A stretch of 64,000 nucleotides of DNA from Laccaria trichodermophora (taxonomy: Eukaryota > Basidiomycota > Agaricomycetes > Agaricales > Hydnangiaceae), in assembly GCA_018417955.1 (NCBI GenBank), contig JACTVC010000012.1, positions 620,001 to 684,000 of the forward strand. Reading direction: 5' to 3'. The notes below the pieces were generated by a model, which did not search any database, was not told the origin of the DNA, and saw only the letters and a list, made by a program, of their open reading frames with translations. A program made the position numbers and the translations under genes. Shown one piece after another: positions 33,486-45,205 of this stretch; position 1 is the first letter of the stretch; each line of letters opens with the position of its first letter.

Positions 33486-35989
33486 CTTATTTTTCTAATT
33501 ACATTTGTATTAATTACTATATTAGCAAATGTGCACAGGCCATGTATATACCCAATATTGTTGACAACAGTCCATTTTCTTATTTTTCTGGCTATATTTG
33601 TATCAATTACTATATCAGAAATTGTGCACAAACTATGTTCATAGTATGTCAATATTGTCAATAATAGTACATTATGTTTCTGTTTTTCTTCTAATTTTCT
33701 GGCTATATTGTCATTAATTACCATATTTGGAAATATGCACAAACCAAGTAAACAGTACATCAAAATTATCACATATCATTTGAATTTATTATTATTTTTA
33801 TGCCTATATTTATATTGATTACCATATTGGAAAATATGCACAGACCCTGTATATTGAACCCCAATATTTTCAACAATACTTTATAATTATAATTATAATT
33901 TTCTAATTTTCTAGCATTATTGAATTTCTCTTCTTATTTTTCTGGCTGTATTCATATTAATTACCATATTGACCATATATCTATTTTCCCCCTCTTGTTG
34001 TCTGATTTTCTATATATATTTCCATAATGGGAAATGTGCACAGGCCATTCTTTTTTTCTGACAGCAGTGGTGGTGTGGGAAAGACAGATCACATGATATA
34101 GAATATGAATAACTACATAATGAGTCAGATGTTTGTCTATTATTTGTGCTATTGCTTCCATGCCTATCCATGGCCTTGCTCTTATGTTTTGCTGCTCTGT
34201 CCCCATGCCAAAGACAATACCCAAACAAGAGCCCTTACTCCTCTCCTTTGTGGAATCCTCTGCACCATTTACAATCATTTTATATAATATCAAGAACCAA
34301 TATACTGAATTTCCTACAGGGTGGTGGTGTATTGCATGTTGGTAGTGAGTGCGTATTGGATCATTGTTATGTCCTTGTAATAGTAGTAGGGTGCCTACAA
34401 ATCTTATGCTTTCCCTATGCCATACCTACAAATTACATTGTTGTCTATACTATCTACAAATGACAGTAACTAGATGATCACTATGAGCATATAAAGTGCA
34501 CTATTCAATGATCCTCACCCCCCAGCAGATGTGTAACACACTACCTATGTGTTATATGTGGGGAGCTGTTGATGACTGTTGTATAGTGAGCTAAAATGAT
34601 AATGGTGTTAAGACCAAGCTGTGATTAGCTACAATACAAGTCAGATCTTGATTCAAGAGACATTCTGCTAGTATCTAATGGAGATCATTCATGTTTCAGA
34701 ATTCCACTGCACAATCTCCACTCCTTCTCTGGAAATTCTACATCAAAAGGTTGGATAAATGAATGATTACTTCTTCATCTACTGTGGTGCATATATGTGG
34801 TAGTGTAGACAGCTGTATACCTAATATAGCCTTACAGCCTCCCCTACTCTATAACATCAACCAGGACCTTCCAACATGTAGTCATCATGATATAGGTGAC
34901 CCCAGGGGATCTCACCTTGCAACTTGTCACTTACTGCTATAGTTGGTGAGGTGAATGAACTGGCAATGTAATCTTGCCTCTGGCTTGGTTCAAACAACCA
35001 ACCTGCTGACAAGCTGTAATCTTTTACTTAGTATAAACTGAAGGCCTATTCAGTGACTCTCATAGACTCAAATTACTTGCTAATCTTCTGTGTCACAAGA
35101 CCCAGTCTATCAGGGCAGGTTTTATCAGATCTGCACTGTTATCTCTTCCTGCATCTGTATCCAACCTCTCATGGATTTCCAGGGTAGCTTTAAATAGTCT
35201 CTAACCCTCATTCTTCCTCTCTTTGGACTGTAGCTGTGACCAAGATCACAGCTGGGTCTTCTTTCCATTGTCATTCCAACTTGCCATACCACTTTCATTG
35301 ACAGCTTCCACATGCACATATAATCCATTAGACCACCCAAATTTGAAATACTACTAGAATAAAATCAGAAAGAAATTGGGTGTTGATGATGGGGTAATGT
35401 TTACATGGTCTGTGCACAGTTCCCTATATAGTAATTACTGAAATTACAGCCAAAAATTCAGAAAAAAATAAGAAAAGAAATTCACATGCTGGAAATGGTC
35501 ATTAATAATGTTAATGTATGGTTTACTTGGTCTGTGCACATTTCTAAATATGGTAATTAGTGAAAATATGGCCAGAAAATTGATGTCTGACTCTAGCTGA
35601 TATGGTTTCATCTGATAGGCACATGATAAATGCATCATATAGTTGTTTATATTGTATATCACATGATACAGTCATATGATATGACATGTGATCAATCATG
35701 TGATACAATAATCATGTGATATAATAGTCATGTGATATGATCATGTGACAACTGTGATGTGATGTGATGTGTCATGTGATATGATCATGTGGTCTGATCA
35801 TGTGACATATCATGTGATAGCCAGCAAAGATTTTGGCACTTATCTAGTATTTACACCAGAATAGTGTGGCTACTACAATTGCAAAACAAAGTAAGTATTG
35901 CATTTCCACATGAAAAATTGAAGAGAAAGTGAAAATAATAATGAAGGAAATTCAATAAAGCTAGAAAATCAGAAAATTAAAATTAAAAT
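33486..35989. other. Centre of the foldback-like element, non-coding
   Basis: AT-rich. The left third continues the ~100-bp phrase TTACTATATTAGCAAATGTGCACA…TTTTTCTGGCTATATTTG seen in the arms. 34.1-35.3 kb is unique-looking sequence with no convincing gene. 35.6-35.82 kb is crowded with ATCATGTGAT-type palindromes. Confidence 0.5.
35640..35822. repeat. Cluster of TCATGTGATAT palindrome-like motifs
   Basis: ATCATGTGATA, TCATGTGACA, ATCACATGAT and close variants occur about a dozen times in 180 bp. The core CATGTG/CACATG is an E-box-like palindrome. Simple expansion of a short unit could also produce it. Confidence 0.6.
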
Positions 35990-38123
35990 AATAAAGTAAT
36001 GTTAAAAATATTGGGGTACAATATACAGGGTCTGTGGACATTTTCCAATATGGTAATCAACATAAGCAGAGAAATAAATAAAAATTCACATGATATATGA
36101 TAATTTTGATGTGCTGTTTACTTGGTCTGTGCATATATCCAAGTATGGTAATTAGTAAAAAAATAGAGCCAGAAAATTAGAAGAAAAACAGAAAAATAAT
36201 GTACTATTATTGACAATATTGACATACTATGAACATAGTTTGTGCACATTTTCTGATATAGTAATTGATACAAATATAGCCAGAAAAATAAGAAAATGGA
36301 CCCATTGTTGACAATATTGGGTATATACATGGCCTGTGCACATTTGCTAATATAGTAATTAATACAAATATAATTAGAAAAATTAAAAGAATCATGTGAT
36401 GTAAATAGATCTTGGTGTACTGTTTACTTGGTCTGTGCATATTTCCAAATATAGTAAATAATGAAATATATCCAGAAAATTAGAGCCAAAAGAGGAAAAT
36501 AATAGACTATTGTCAGGAATATTGAAATACCATATACATGGTTTATGTGCATTTTCTAATATAGTAATTGATATAAATATATTGTAAGAATCAGAAAAAA
36601 AAGAGCAGACATACTATTGACTGTTATTGACAATGTGGGTGCATGGTAGACATGACCTGTGCATATTTCCAAATAGGGTAATTTGTGCAAATATAACCAG
36701 AAAATCACAATAAAATAAGAGTGACATTGGGGAAAATGTAGATGGTAATTAATGGTGTGATAATGTTGCAGGGCTGATTTTGGAGTCCATTTTGCATTTT
36801 CAAATGAGAAAAATTACTATTTTAAATGAAAATCATTTATAAAATATGGTAAAAATGAGAAAAAATAGGACTTCTTGTTGGGTACTGTTGTCAAGGTCTA
36901 AAATCCATATCTAAAAAACAAAATTCAAGTATTTCTAATAGAGAGATCAGAATTCTGTAGGATTCTAGCCATTTCCACAGAAATAGGTGGGGCACAGTAA
37001 AGTACTGGCAGTCATGATGGTGTTCAAGAAAGAAATTTAATATGTCATTATAGTCAACAAACACAAATACATCACATATACATTTACATGAAACATCAGA
37101 CTCTGACAATCCTCAGAACTCTCCAGTGCTCAGGAACATACCTCTATGGGAGTGAGAAAATATAGCTAGCATAGTAAATGTAACAATCTCCACTCTCTCT
37201 AGTTTTCAGAAACATAGGTTTACTGCAGTGAAGAATATAGCTTGCACATCAGCCAATATTTACCTCTGGTAATTTGCATGAATAATAGACAACAGTAATG
37301 ATTCAGTAAGTAGGGCTAGTATATTATAGGCAATTACCAATATAAACTCAATATAAGAGCAGTCAGTAAAAACCTTGATTATCTGATGAAGCAGAATTTA
37401 GAGGCTATAACTATATAACAAATAGCTGAATACCAATAGATACAGTTGCATGCAATATATAATCTGCTGTTTCTATAATAAAAATAGAATATAAAAGTTA
37501 AAGGGCAAGTTTAGGACCAAAATTATCTTTATGATAAATTTTGTACAAAAGTTGAATCCAGAAGATAAAAGTTTGAATGGTCAGGAATTTTTGAAATTTT
37601 TTTTTTGAAACTAGGACCCCAGATACTCCGTGACACTGGCAGGAAATTTTTTGCCTATGTGACATGGCTAAAACATTTCCGAGCAGTGTGACTTGGTCAA
37701 AAGATTTTTCAGCAGTGTGACATGGCTCAAACATTTCTTAGCAGTGTGACATGACCAAAAGATTTTTCAGCAGTGTGACATAGCTAAAACATTTCCGACC
37801 AGTCTGAAACACTTCAAATATTTCCTACCACTCTAACATGCTTCAAACATTTCCGACCAGTCTGAAACACTTCAAATATTTCCTACCACTTTAACATGCT
37901 TCAAACATTTCCAACCACTTTCAGATGGCTAGGATATTTTTCAATGCAATATGTCAACCCAAATATTTCCGGTCACAATATTGAAGGTCAAACATTTTTG
38001 CCTAATGCAATAATATATTTTTCTCCAGAGGCAAAAAAATAAATGGCCAAGGAACCTATTAGCCTGGATATATACCTATATGTTTCAAGGCTAATAGCTT
38101 GTTCAAGGTGGGTGACTGAAGTG
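35990..38123 (-). repeat. Right inverted arm of the foldback-like element
   Basis: Reverse complement of 31352-33485. Short ORFs occur identically in both arms; none is protein-like. Confidence 0.88.
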
Positions 38124-41100
38124 GGTCTGAAGCTTCTGAAGAGGAAGCCATAGAGTATGTATCTTCCTTGGTTCATGTACATTCATGAATCATATATACA
38201 GATCTCCGGAATCTACACCAAGCAAGAAGAAGAAGTCGAAAGCCACTTCAGTAAAGGCTGAAATGTAAGTGTTTGTTTCAACAATCGCCATATACACTAT
38301 GAGTTGACGTGTGTTAAGTGTTGGTAAAAAAGGACCTGTAGATCGGCTCAGGATTCCGATGAGGATCCATTTGTAGTCAAGTCTCCTGCTAAAAAAATGT
38401 GCAAAACTCCCAAAGGAAAACACTCCAAGTCCTCTAGCAAGGTCTCGTCCAAGAAGATGGACATATCTGACAGGTGGGTCTACAATCACATGGAGTTAAC
38501 TTCATCTTTTGCTTATTTTTATTCAGCTCTTCTGGTGGGAGCTCTGATGAGTGTGTCTTTCATCGAGAGTAAAATTTGACAAAGGCGCTAAACTTTTCTG
38601 TCCAGAATGGATGTTGAACTTGATTCTTCTCCCTTGTCCAAAAAGTAAGTTCCTTTTATTAAGTTATTTATTATTGCATTGCTGAGCTATCCTTTAGAAT
38701 TCCTGTGCAGGAGCGTACCCTATGGGAAAGAATTTGACAAGTCAATGTGAGTGACCAGTCAATGGCATTCCAGCTTTCATTAAAGCATTTGTAGTGCAAA
38801 TGCAAAGAAGATGCTAGTCAACAACAAGAAGGCAATGAATGCATAAACTTGGAAAGGAAATTGCAGATGATGAAGCAGAGATTGAGAAGTACGAAGAAAG
38901 TGGCAAGGAGGGGTCTGACGGTGATGATGATGATCTCCCTTCTGAAGGAAAAAAGAAGCATATCAAGCAAGTCTAATATTCCTTTTGTTTGAACAAAAAT
39001 GCTGATACACCATGTCAGAAAAACTGAGGTGCTTCTCGAAGACCTAGTACAAGATCCCATTCCATTGTGCGTAATCATGCTATCTTGTAATCATGAATCC
39101 TAAAAGCTCTTTCCAGTTATCCCAAGCTCCGTAAATGTGGTATCTTCAAACCAGCACTTGTTGATAATTTCATGAAGACTACATATGGTGCTCCTTTGAT
39201 CAATCTGCCATCATAAGTTGCCTGCTTGTGTTCTTATCAATCTGATATGTTGCCTTGCAGTGGCAAAGCGTTCATTTCCTGGAAGGGTACTCCCAAGGAT
39301 GGCAAATCAGGTGAAGTCATAGGAATGGCATCCCTGACAAAGCTGAAGAAAGCGTATCCAAAATTGGATATAAAGTGAGCAACCTAGCATTTGGATGCAA
39401 CCCTTTCATTTGAGTGATGATTGCTCCTTCAAATATCTCATATGCCTCACCACCTTTGTTATGGATCATGAAAAGAATGTGGTCAACCTGTCCTGAATCG
39501 ATCCACTTCAGTTGACTTGTGTAAGAGGCCATTGCAAGCATGGCAGAAACGAGTCCTCCTTTTTTTGCAAAGGCAATAGAAACCAATTTCTACTTTTTCT
39601 CCTTTTTTCTGTTTTTCTGGGTACATTTTTATCACAAACAAACAAGTAAATGTTTCTATATAAGTCTTCTTTTGGATTCTAAACAAATTACCCCAGCATC
39701 GTCATCATCAATGAAAACATTTCTATGTTTTTCTCATTTTTTGCTGATTTTCTGATTATATGCAAGTAGGTTACCATATTTGGAAGTCTACCCTAAAGCC
39801 TGAAACTGTTACCTAACATCATTACTAACAATAAGCACCATTCTTCAATTTTCACTCATTTCTTTGACATTTTATGACTATTTTAAATGGATTACCATAT
39901 TTGGATGTCTGCTCTGTACCCTGAACACTTTAGCAAACTTATACTACAAAGTTTACTGATATACAATAAAAGACTGCAGATGTCAAACATAGACTACAAA
40001 GTTAGCTTATCTCTACAACAGCAGCACTTTACAGTGTAGTGCTACAACTTCCATTTGTTGAATATTTTTTGTAAGTGGTCATGCGACCATTATCCCAACA
40101 TCCCATTACATGGGCCCTAATAGACAAATTATTCTGTGCTTTGTTTTCTCCAATTTTTAGTCAAAGTAGATGATATTGTCTTTTTTTGTATGGACTCTGA
40201 AGATAGTGCATGACATTCTATATACCATTCAAACTTTTTTTTTCAATTTTTTCACTATTTTCTTACATTTTTTTGATCTATTACCATATTTGGAACTGGA
40301 CCCTTGACCCTGACAACATTACCAAACATTATCACAGCAATGAGCACCATCCACCATTTTTTTCTGATTTTTTTGCCCATTTTCTAGCTATTTTTTGTTA
40401 TATTACCATATTTAGAACTAGACTCTGGACCCTGACAATGTTACCCAATGATATCACCAGCAATAAGCACCATGTCCCATTTTTTTCTGATTCTTGACCA
40501 TATTACTCTATTTGGAACTAGAACCTGGACTCTGACAATGTTACTCAATGTTATCACTGGCAATAAACACCATCCTCCATTTCTTTCTGATTTTCTAACA
40601 GTTTTCTGGCCTTTTTTGGATATATGACCATATTCAGAACTAGACCCTGACAACATTACCCAATGTTATTACTGCAATGGGTGCCATCCCCCATTTATTT
40701 CTGATTTTCTAGCTATTTTCTGGCTATTTTTAGGTGTATATTATTCTATTTAGAACTAGACTCTAGACCCTGACAATATTACCCAAGGTTATGTCTGGCA
40801 ATAAGCACCATGACTTATTTCTTTCTGATTTTCTGACTATTTTCTGACTATTTCATCATATTGGGACTATCCTCTGAACTCTGACAACATTACCCAAGGT
40901 TATCACCACTATCCTCCATTTTTTTCTGATTTTCTGGCCATTTTCTGGATATTTTTGGCTATTTCAGCATATTTGGAAATGCACCCTAGACCCTGAAAAC
41001 AACCTCCAATATCATTACCAGCAGCTTACCCAATGTTATCATCAGCAATAAGCACCATCCTCCATTTCTTTCTCATTTTCTAACAGTTTCTGGCTTTTTT

Positions 41101-42011
41101 GGAGATATTACCATATTCAGAACTGGACCCTGACAACATTACCTAATGTTATCACTGCAATGGGTGCCATCCCCCATTTTTTTCTGATTTTCTAGCTATT
41201 TTCTGGCTATTTTTGAGTTTATATTATTCTATTTAGAACTAGACTCTAGACCCTGACAATATTACCCAAGGTTATGTCTGGCAATAAGCACCATCCCTCA
41301 TTTCTTTCTGATTTTCTGGCTATTTCTGGTTATATTACCATGATGGGACTATCCTCTGAACCCTGACAACATTACCCAAGGTTATCACCACTATCCTCCA
41401 TTTTTTTATGATTTTCTGGCTATTTCCTGGATATTTTTGGCTATTTTACTATATTTGGAAATGTGCCCTGGACCCTGAAAACAACCTCCAACATCATTAC
41501 CAGCAGTAAACACCACCCTCAATTTTTTCTGATTTCTCTGCCATTTTATTGCTATTTTACCTGTGAAAAAGCACATATTTCCTTATTTAGAAATGTGCCC
41601 TGGCCACCATCAGTGAGCAACACCCCAACACCATCAGTCATTTTCTCTGATTTTATGCTCATTTATTGTTATGTCTTCATTGAAAAAAGCTTGCATTGGC
41701 TTGATTTGTGCACACATATGTCTATTTGTGCATACAGCTTTTATTACATAATATACTCAAAAACACACTATATTTTTTCTTGGTTTTTTTTTCATTTAGT
41801 TTAGATTTTATGTTGGTGAGCTTCAGATTTCTCTTTGAAAATGTATGTTTATTTTAAATTTGACCTTCTTACATAATATGTTTCAATGAATTGTATACAA
41901 TCATGACTCCTGAAATTTTACATTTTTTCTGCATTTTATTTCATCAGGATTGGACTTGATTTGGTAAAGTTATGCATTTTTCTTTAGGCAACACTGGGAA
42001 CTCAAGAAGCG

Positions 42012-42064
42012 ATGACGCACGAACATTTCCCGATCGTTTGATGGGGGACAGTTTCGTGCGTCAT
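42012..42064. repeat. 53-bp hairpin in A2 (copy 1)
   Basis: ATGACGCACGAA pairs with TTCGTGCGTCAT across a centre of CATTTCCCGATCGTTTG ATGGGGGACAG, itself partly complementary. Confidence 0.85.
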
Positions 42065-42283
42065 AGTAGATCTCTGATCACTTACCATTTTCGGTAATAA
42101 ATAAAGATTCATGTATAACTCAGTGAGTTTTGATCCAAATGACATGATTTTTTTTGTAACAGGTACTCCTCATTTCCGTGGTCATGGTGATGTTATGTTC
42201 CTGGTAAAAAAATACAATTAAATGGTTGAAAAAACGACATGGATCATCTCTGATCTATTGTGCTCTTGGCATCACTAATTCTA

Positions 42284-42335
42284 ATGATGCACAAAACTTC
42301 CCCCATCAAATGATTGGAAAATGTTTGTGTATCAT
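42284..42335. repeat. 53-bp-type hairpin in A2 (copy 2, diverged, 52 bp)
   Basis: ATGATGCACAAAAC pairs imperfectly with GTTTGTGTATCAT; centre TTCCCCCATCAAATGATTGG. The most degraded of the four copies. Confidence 0.75.
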
Positions 42336-42382
42336 AAAATCATGAGATTTGTACCAAGGCTGTGTGGCCATCATGGATTCCG

Positions 42383-42435
42383 ATGACGCACGAACCTTCC
42401 CCCCATCAAATGATCGGGAAATGTTCGTGCGTCAT
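42383..42435. repeat. 53-bp hairpin in A2 (copy 3)
   Basis: ATGACGCACGAAC pairs with GTTCGTGCGTCAT; centre CTTCCCCCCATCAAATGAT, then CGGGAAAT. Confidence 0.87.
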
Positions 42436-42913
42436 TGATTCTTGCTCTTCACTCCAAGGCTGTGCAACTTCAACTTCCCACAGCACCCTCTCTTTCGCTG
42501 TGTGTGCCTTGTCATTTGCTGCACACTCTTCATTGTCTTGGCCAGTCAAAACAATTCATACAACATATCTACCACATGTTGTCTGTCTTGTTTGCATGCT
42601 TGTCACCATCTTGGCTAGCCCAAATGATTTGAGTGCCACATGTCTACCACATTCATCTCACAGATCAATACACCAGCTTGACCATACGATCTCTGTGCAC
42701 CCATCATTGTCTTGGCTGCATGCTATTAATATATGATGTAGGTCCATTTAGATGTCGCTTTCAAAGCAAGTCTCTTCATGAACTCAAAGAACTTGTAACA
42801 AGGCAGGCAGTGGTCTATCGATGGTGATACCATCAAAACAGATCAGGATGCACAGATTGAAGTTTTAGATCTGAGTTATCAGATCTTGTTCTTTTGACAC
42901 ATCACAGATTTCT

Positions 42914-42966
42914 ATGATGCACGAAACTTTCCCCCATCAAATGATCGGGAAATGTTCGTGCATCAT
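42914..42966. repeat. 53-bp hairpin in A2 (copy 4)
   Basis: ATGATGCACGAA pairs with TTCGTGCATCAT; both arms carry the same compensating change (CG to TG / CG to CA), so pairing is kept relative to copy 3. Confidence 0.85.
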
Positions 42967-43062
42967 CATTTTTTGAACTTGCTCATGTGGCTGTGTGTAA
43001 TTCATTTTGCTGGTGCATTGCTGTCTTGGCTAGTCCAAACACAATGAAAGTTCTCTGTCAAT

Positions 43063-45205
43063 GCGGCTTCGATTTTCATGATCTTGAGCTCGTTTGGATA
43101 GCCCCACACTCTGTGAAGATGCTCCCCAAAACCGTTTACAAAATGGTTGAGGTTGCGGGGAGCTAGGTCAGTTTCCATTTGCGCTCTTTTGCCCTTATGC
43201 TCACAACTCCCCAGGACCTCAATCTGCTTCGATTTTTGTGATCAAGGACTCGTTCGGATACCCCTACACTCCGCTAAGACGCTCCCCAAAACCGCTTACA
43301 AAACGGGTGAGATCTCGTGGAGCTAGGTCAGTTTCCATTTTCGCTCGTTTGCCCTTATGCTCACAACTCCCCAGGACCCAAATCTGCTTCGATTTTTGTG
43401 ATCGAAGACTCGTTCGGATACCCCTACACTCCGTGAAGAGGCACCCGAAAACCGCTCACAAAACGGTTGATGTCTCATGGAGCTAGGTAAGTTTGTATTT
43501 TCGCTCTTTTTCCCCTTGTGCTCACAACTGCCCAGGACCTCAATCTGCTTCGATTTTCGTGATCGAAAACTCGTTCGGATACCCCTTCACTCCGGGAAGA
43601 TGCTCCCAAAAACCGCTTACAAAATGGCTTAGGTCTCGTAGAGCTAGGTAAGTTTGTATTTTCGCTATTTTGCCCCTTGTGCTCACTACTGCCTAGGACC
43701 TCAATCTGCTTCGATTTTCGTGATCGAAGACTCGTTCGGATACCCCTACACTCCGCAAAGACGCTCCTCAAAACCGCTTACAAAACGGCTGAGGTCTTGT
43801 GGAGCTAGGTCAGTTTCCATTTTCGCTCTTTTGCCCTTATGCTCACAACTCCCCAGAAACTCAATCTGCTTCGATTTTTGTGATCAAGGACTCGTTCGGA
43901 TACCCCTACACTCCACTAAGACGCTCCCCAAAACCGCTTACAAAACGGGTGAGATCTCGTGGAGCTAGGTCAGTTTCCATTTTCGCTCTTTTGCTCTTAT
44001 GCTCACTACTGCCTAGGACCTCAATCTGCTTCGATTTTCGTGATCGAAGACTCGTTCGGATACCCCTACACTCCGCAAAGACGCTCCTCAAAACCGCTTA
44101 CAAAACGGTTGAGGTCTTGTGGAGCTAGGTCAGTTTCCATTTTTGCTCTTTTGCCCTTATGCTCACAACTCCCCAGAAACTCAATCTGCTTCGATTTTTG
44201 TGATCAAGGACTCGTTCGGATACCCCTACACTCCACTAAGACGCTCCCCAAAACCGCTTACAAAACGGGTGAGATCTCGTGGAGCTAGGTCAGTTTCCAT
44301 TTTCGCTCTTTTGCTCTTATGCTCACAACTCCCCAGGACCCAAATCTGCTTCGATTTTTGTGATCAAAGACTCGTTCGGATACCCATACACTCCGTGAAG
44401 AGGCACCCGAAAACCGCTCACAAAACGGTTGATGTCTTATGGAGCTAAGTATGTTTGTATTTTCGCTCTTTTTCCCCTTTTGCTCACAACTGCCCAGGAC
44501 CTCAATCTGCTTCGATTTTCGTGATCGAAGGCTCGTTCGGATACCCCTACACTCCGTGAAGACGCTCCTCAAAACCGCTTACAAAACAGTTGAGGTCTCA
44601 TGGAGCTAAGTATGTTTGTATTTTCGCTCTTTTTCCCCTTGTGCTCACAACTGCCCAGGACCTCAATCTGCTTCGATTTTCGTGATCGAAAACTCGTTCG
44701 GATACCCCTTCACTCCGGGAAGATGCTCCCGAAAACCGCTTACAAAACGGGTGAGGTCTTGTGGAGCTAGGTAAGTTTGTATTTTCGCTATTTTGCCCCT
44801 TGTGCTCACTACTGCCCAGGACCTCAATCTGCTTCAATTTTCGTGATCAAAGGCTCGTTCGGATACCCCTCCACTCCGTAAAGACGCTCTCCAAAACCGC
44901 TTACAAAACGGTTGAGGTCTCGTGGAGCTAGGTGAGTGTGTATTTTCGCTTTTTTGCATATATGCTCACAACTCCCCAGGGCCTCAATCTGCTTCGTTTT
45001 CTGTGGTCAAGGGCTCGTTCGGATACCTCCACACTCCGTGAAGACGCTCCCCAAAGCCGCTTACAAAAAGGTTGAGGTCTCATGGAGCTAGGTGAGTGTG
45101 TATTTTCGCTTTTTTGCCCATATGCTCACAGCTCCCCAGGGCCTCAATATGCCCCATTTTCTGTGATTGAGGGCTCGTTCGGATACCCACACACTTCCTA
45201 AAAAT
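43063..45205 (-). repeat. 160-bp satellite array of A2, about 13 copies
   Basis: Same unit as in A1, starting in both elements after CAATGAAAGTTCTCTGTCAA and ending before CACTTCCTAAAAATATGCC. Some neighbouring pairs of units repeat as 320-bp dimers (compare 43640-43960 with 43960-44280), indicating recent unequal exchange. Confidence 0.92.

Larger units (their letters stand above)
31352..38123. mobile_element. Foldback-like element with 2,134-bp inverted arms (6,772 bp)
   Basis: Position n on the left pairs with 69475-n on the right over 31352-33485 and 35990-38123. ORFs and sequence in the two arms are identical where compared. The outer ends begin CACTTCAGTCACCC. Just inside lie subterminal tandem repeats (AGTGGTAGGAAATATTTGAA and GGTCGGAAATGTTT, about 31545-31830, mirrored at 37645-37930). 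The 2.5-kb centre has no transposase. Long identical arms with internal subrepeats fit Foldback-type DNA transposons. No clear target duplication was found (left flank CTATG, right flank GGTCT), so a rearrangement or segmental inverted duplication remains possible. Confidence 0.6.

Noticed and set aside
31741..37734. Pairs of identical small ORFs on opposite strands
   Set aside because: They are the same non-coding sequence read in the two inverted arms (positions sum to 69475), with AT-rich, Ile/Phe/Tyr-heavy composition.
31352..38123. CACTA-type DNA transposon
   Set aside because: The ends begin CACTT, not CACTA; there is no transposase, no 3-bp target duplication, and the inverted arms are far longer than usual for that class.
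39317..39586. Minus-strand gene (…QLKWIDSGQVDHILFMIHNK…)
   Set aside because: It overlaps plus-strand exons and an intron of the relic gene and runs into the A2 terminus; no splice signals or homology support it.
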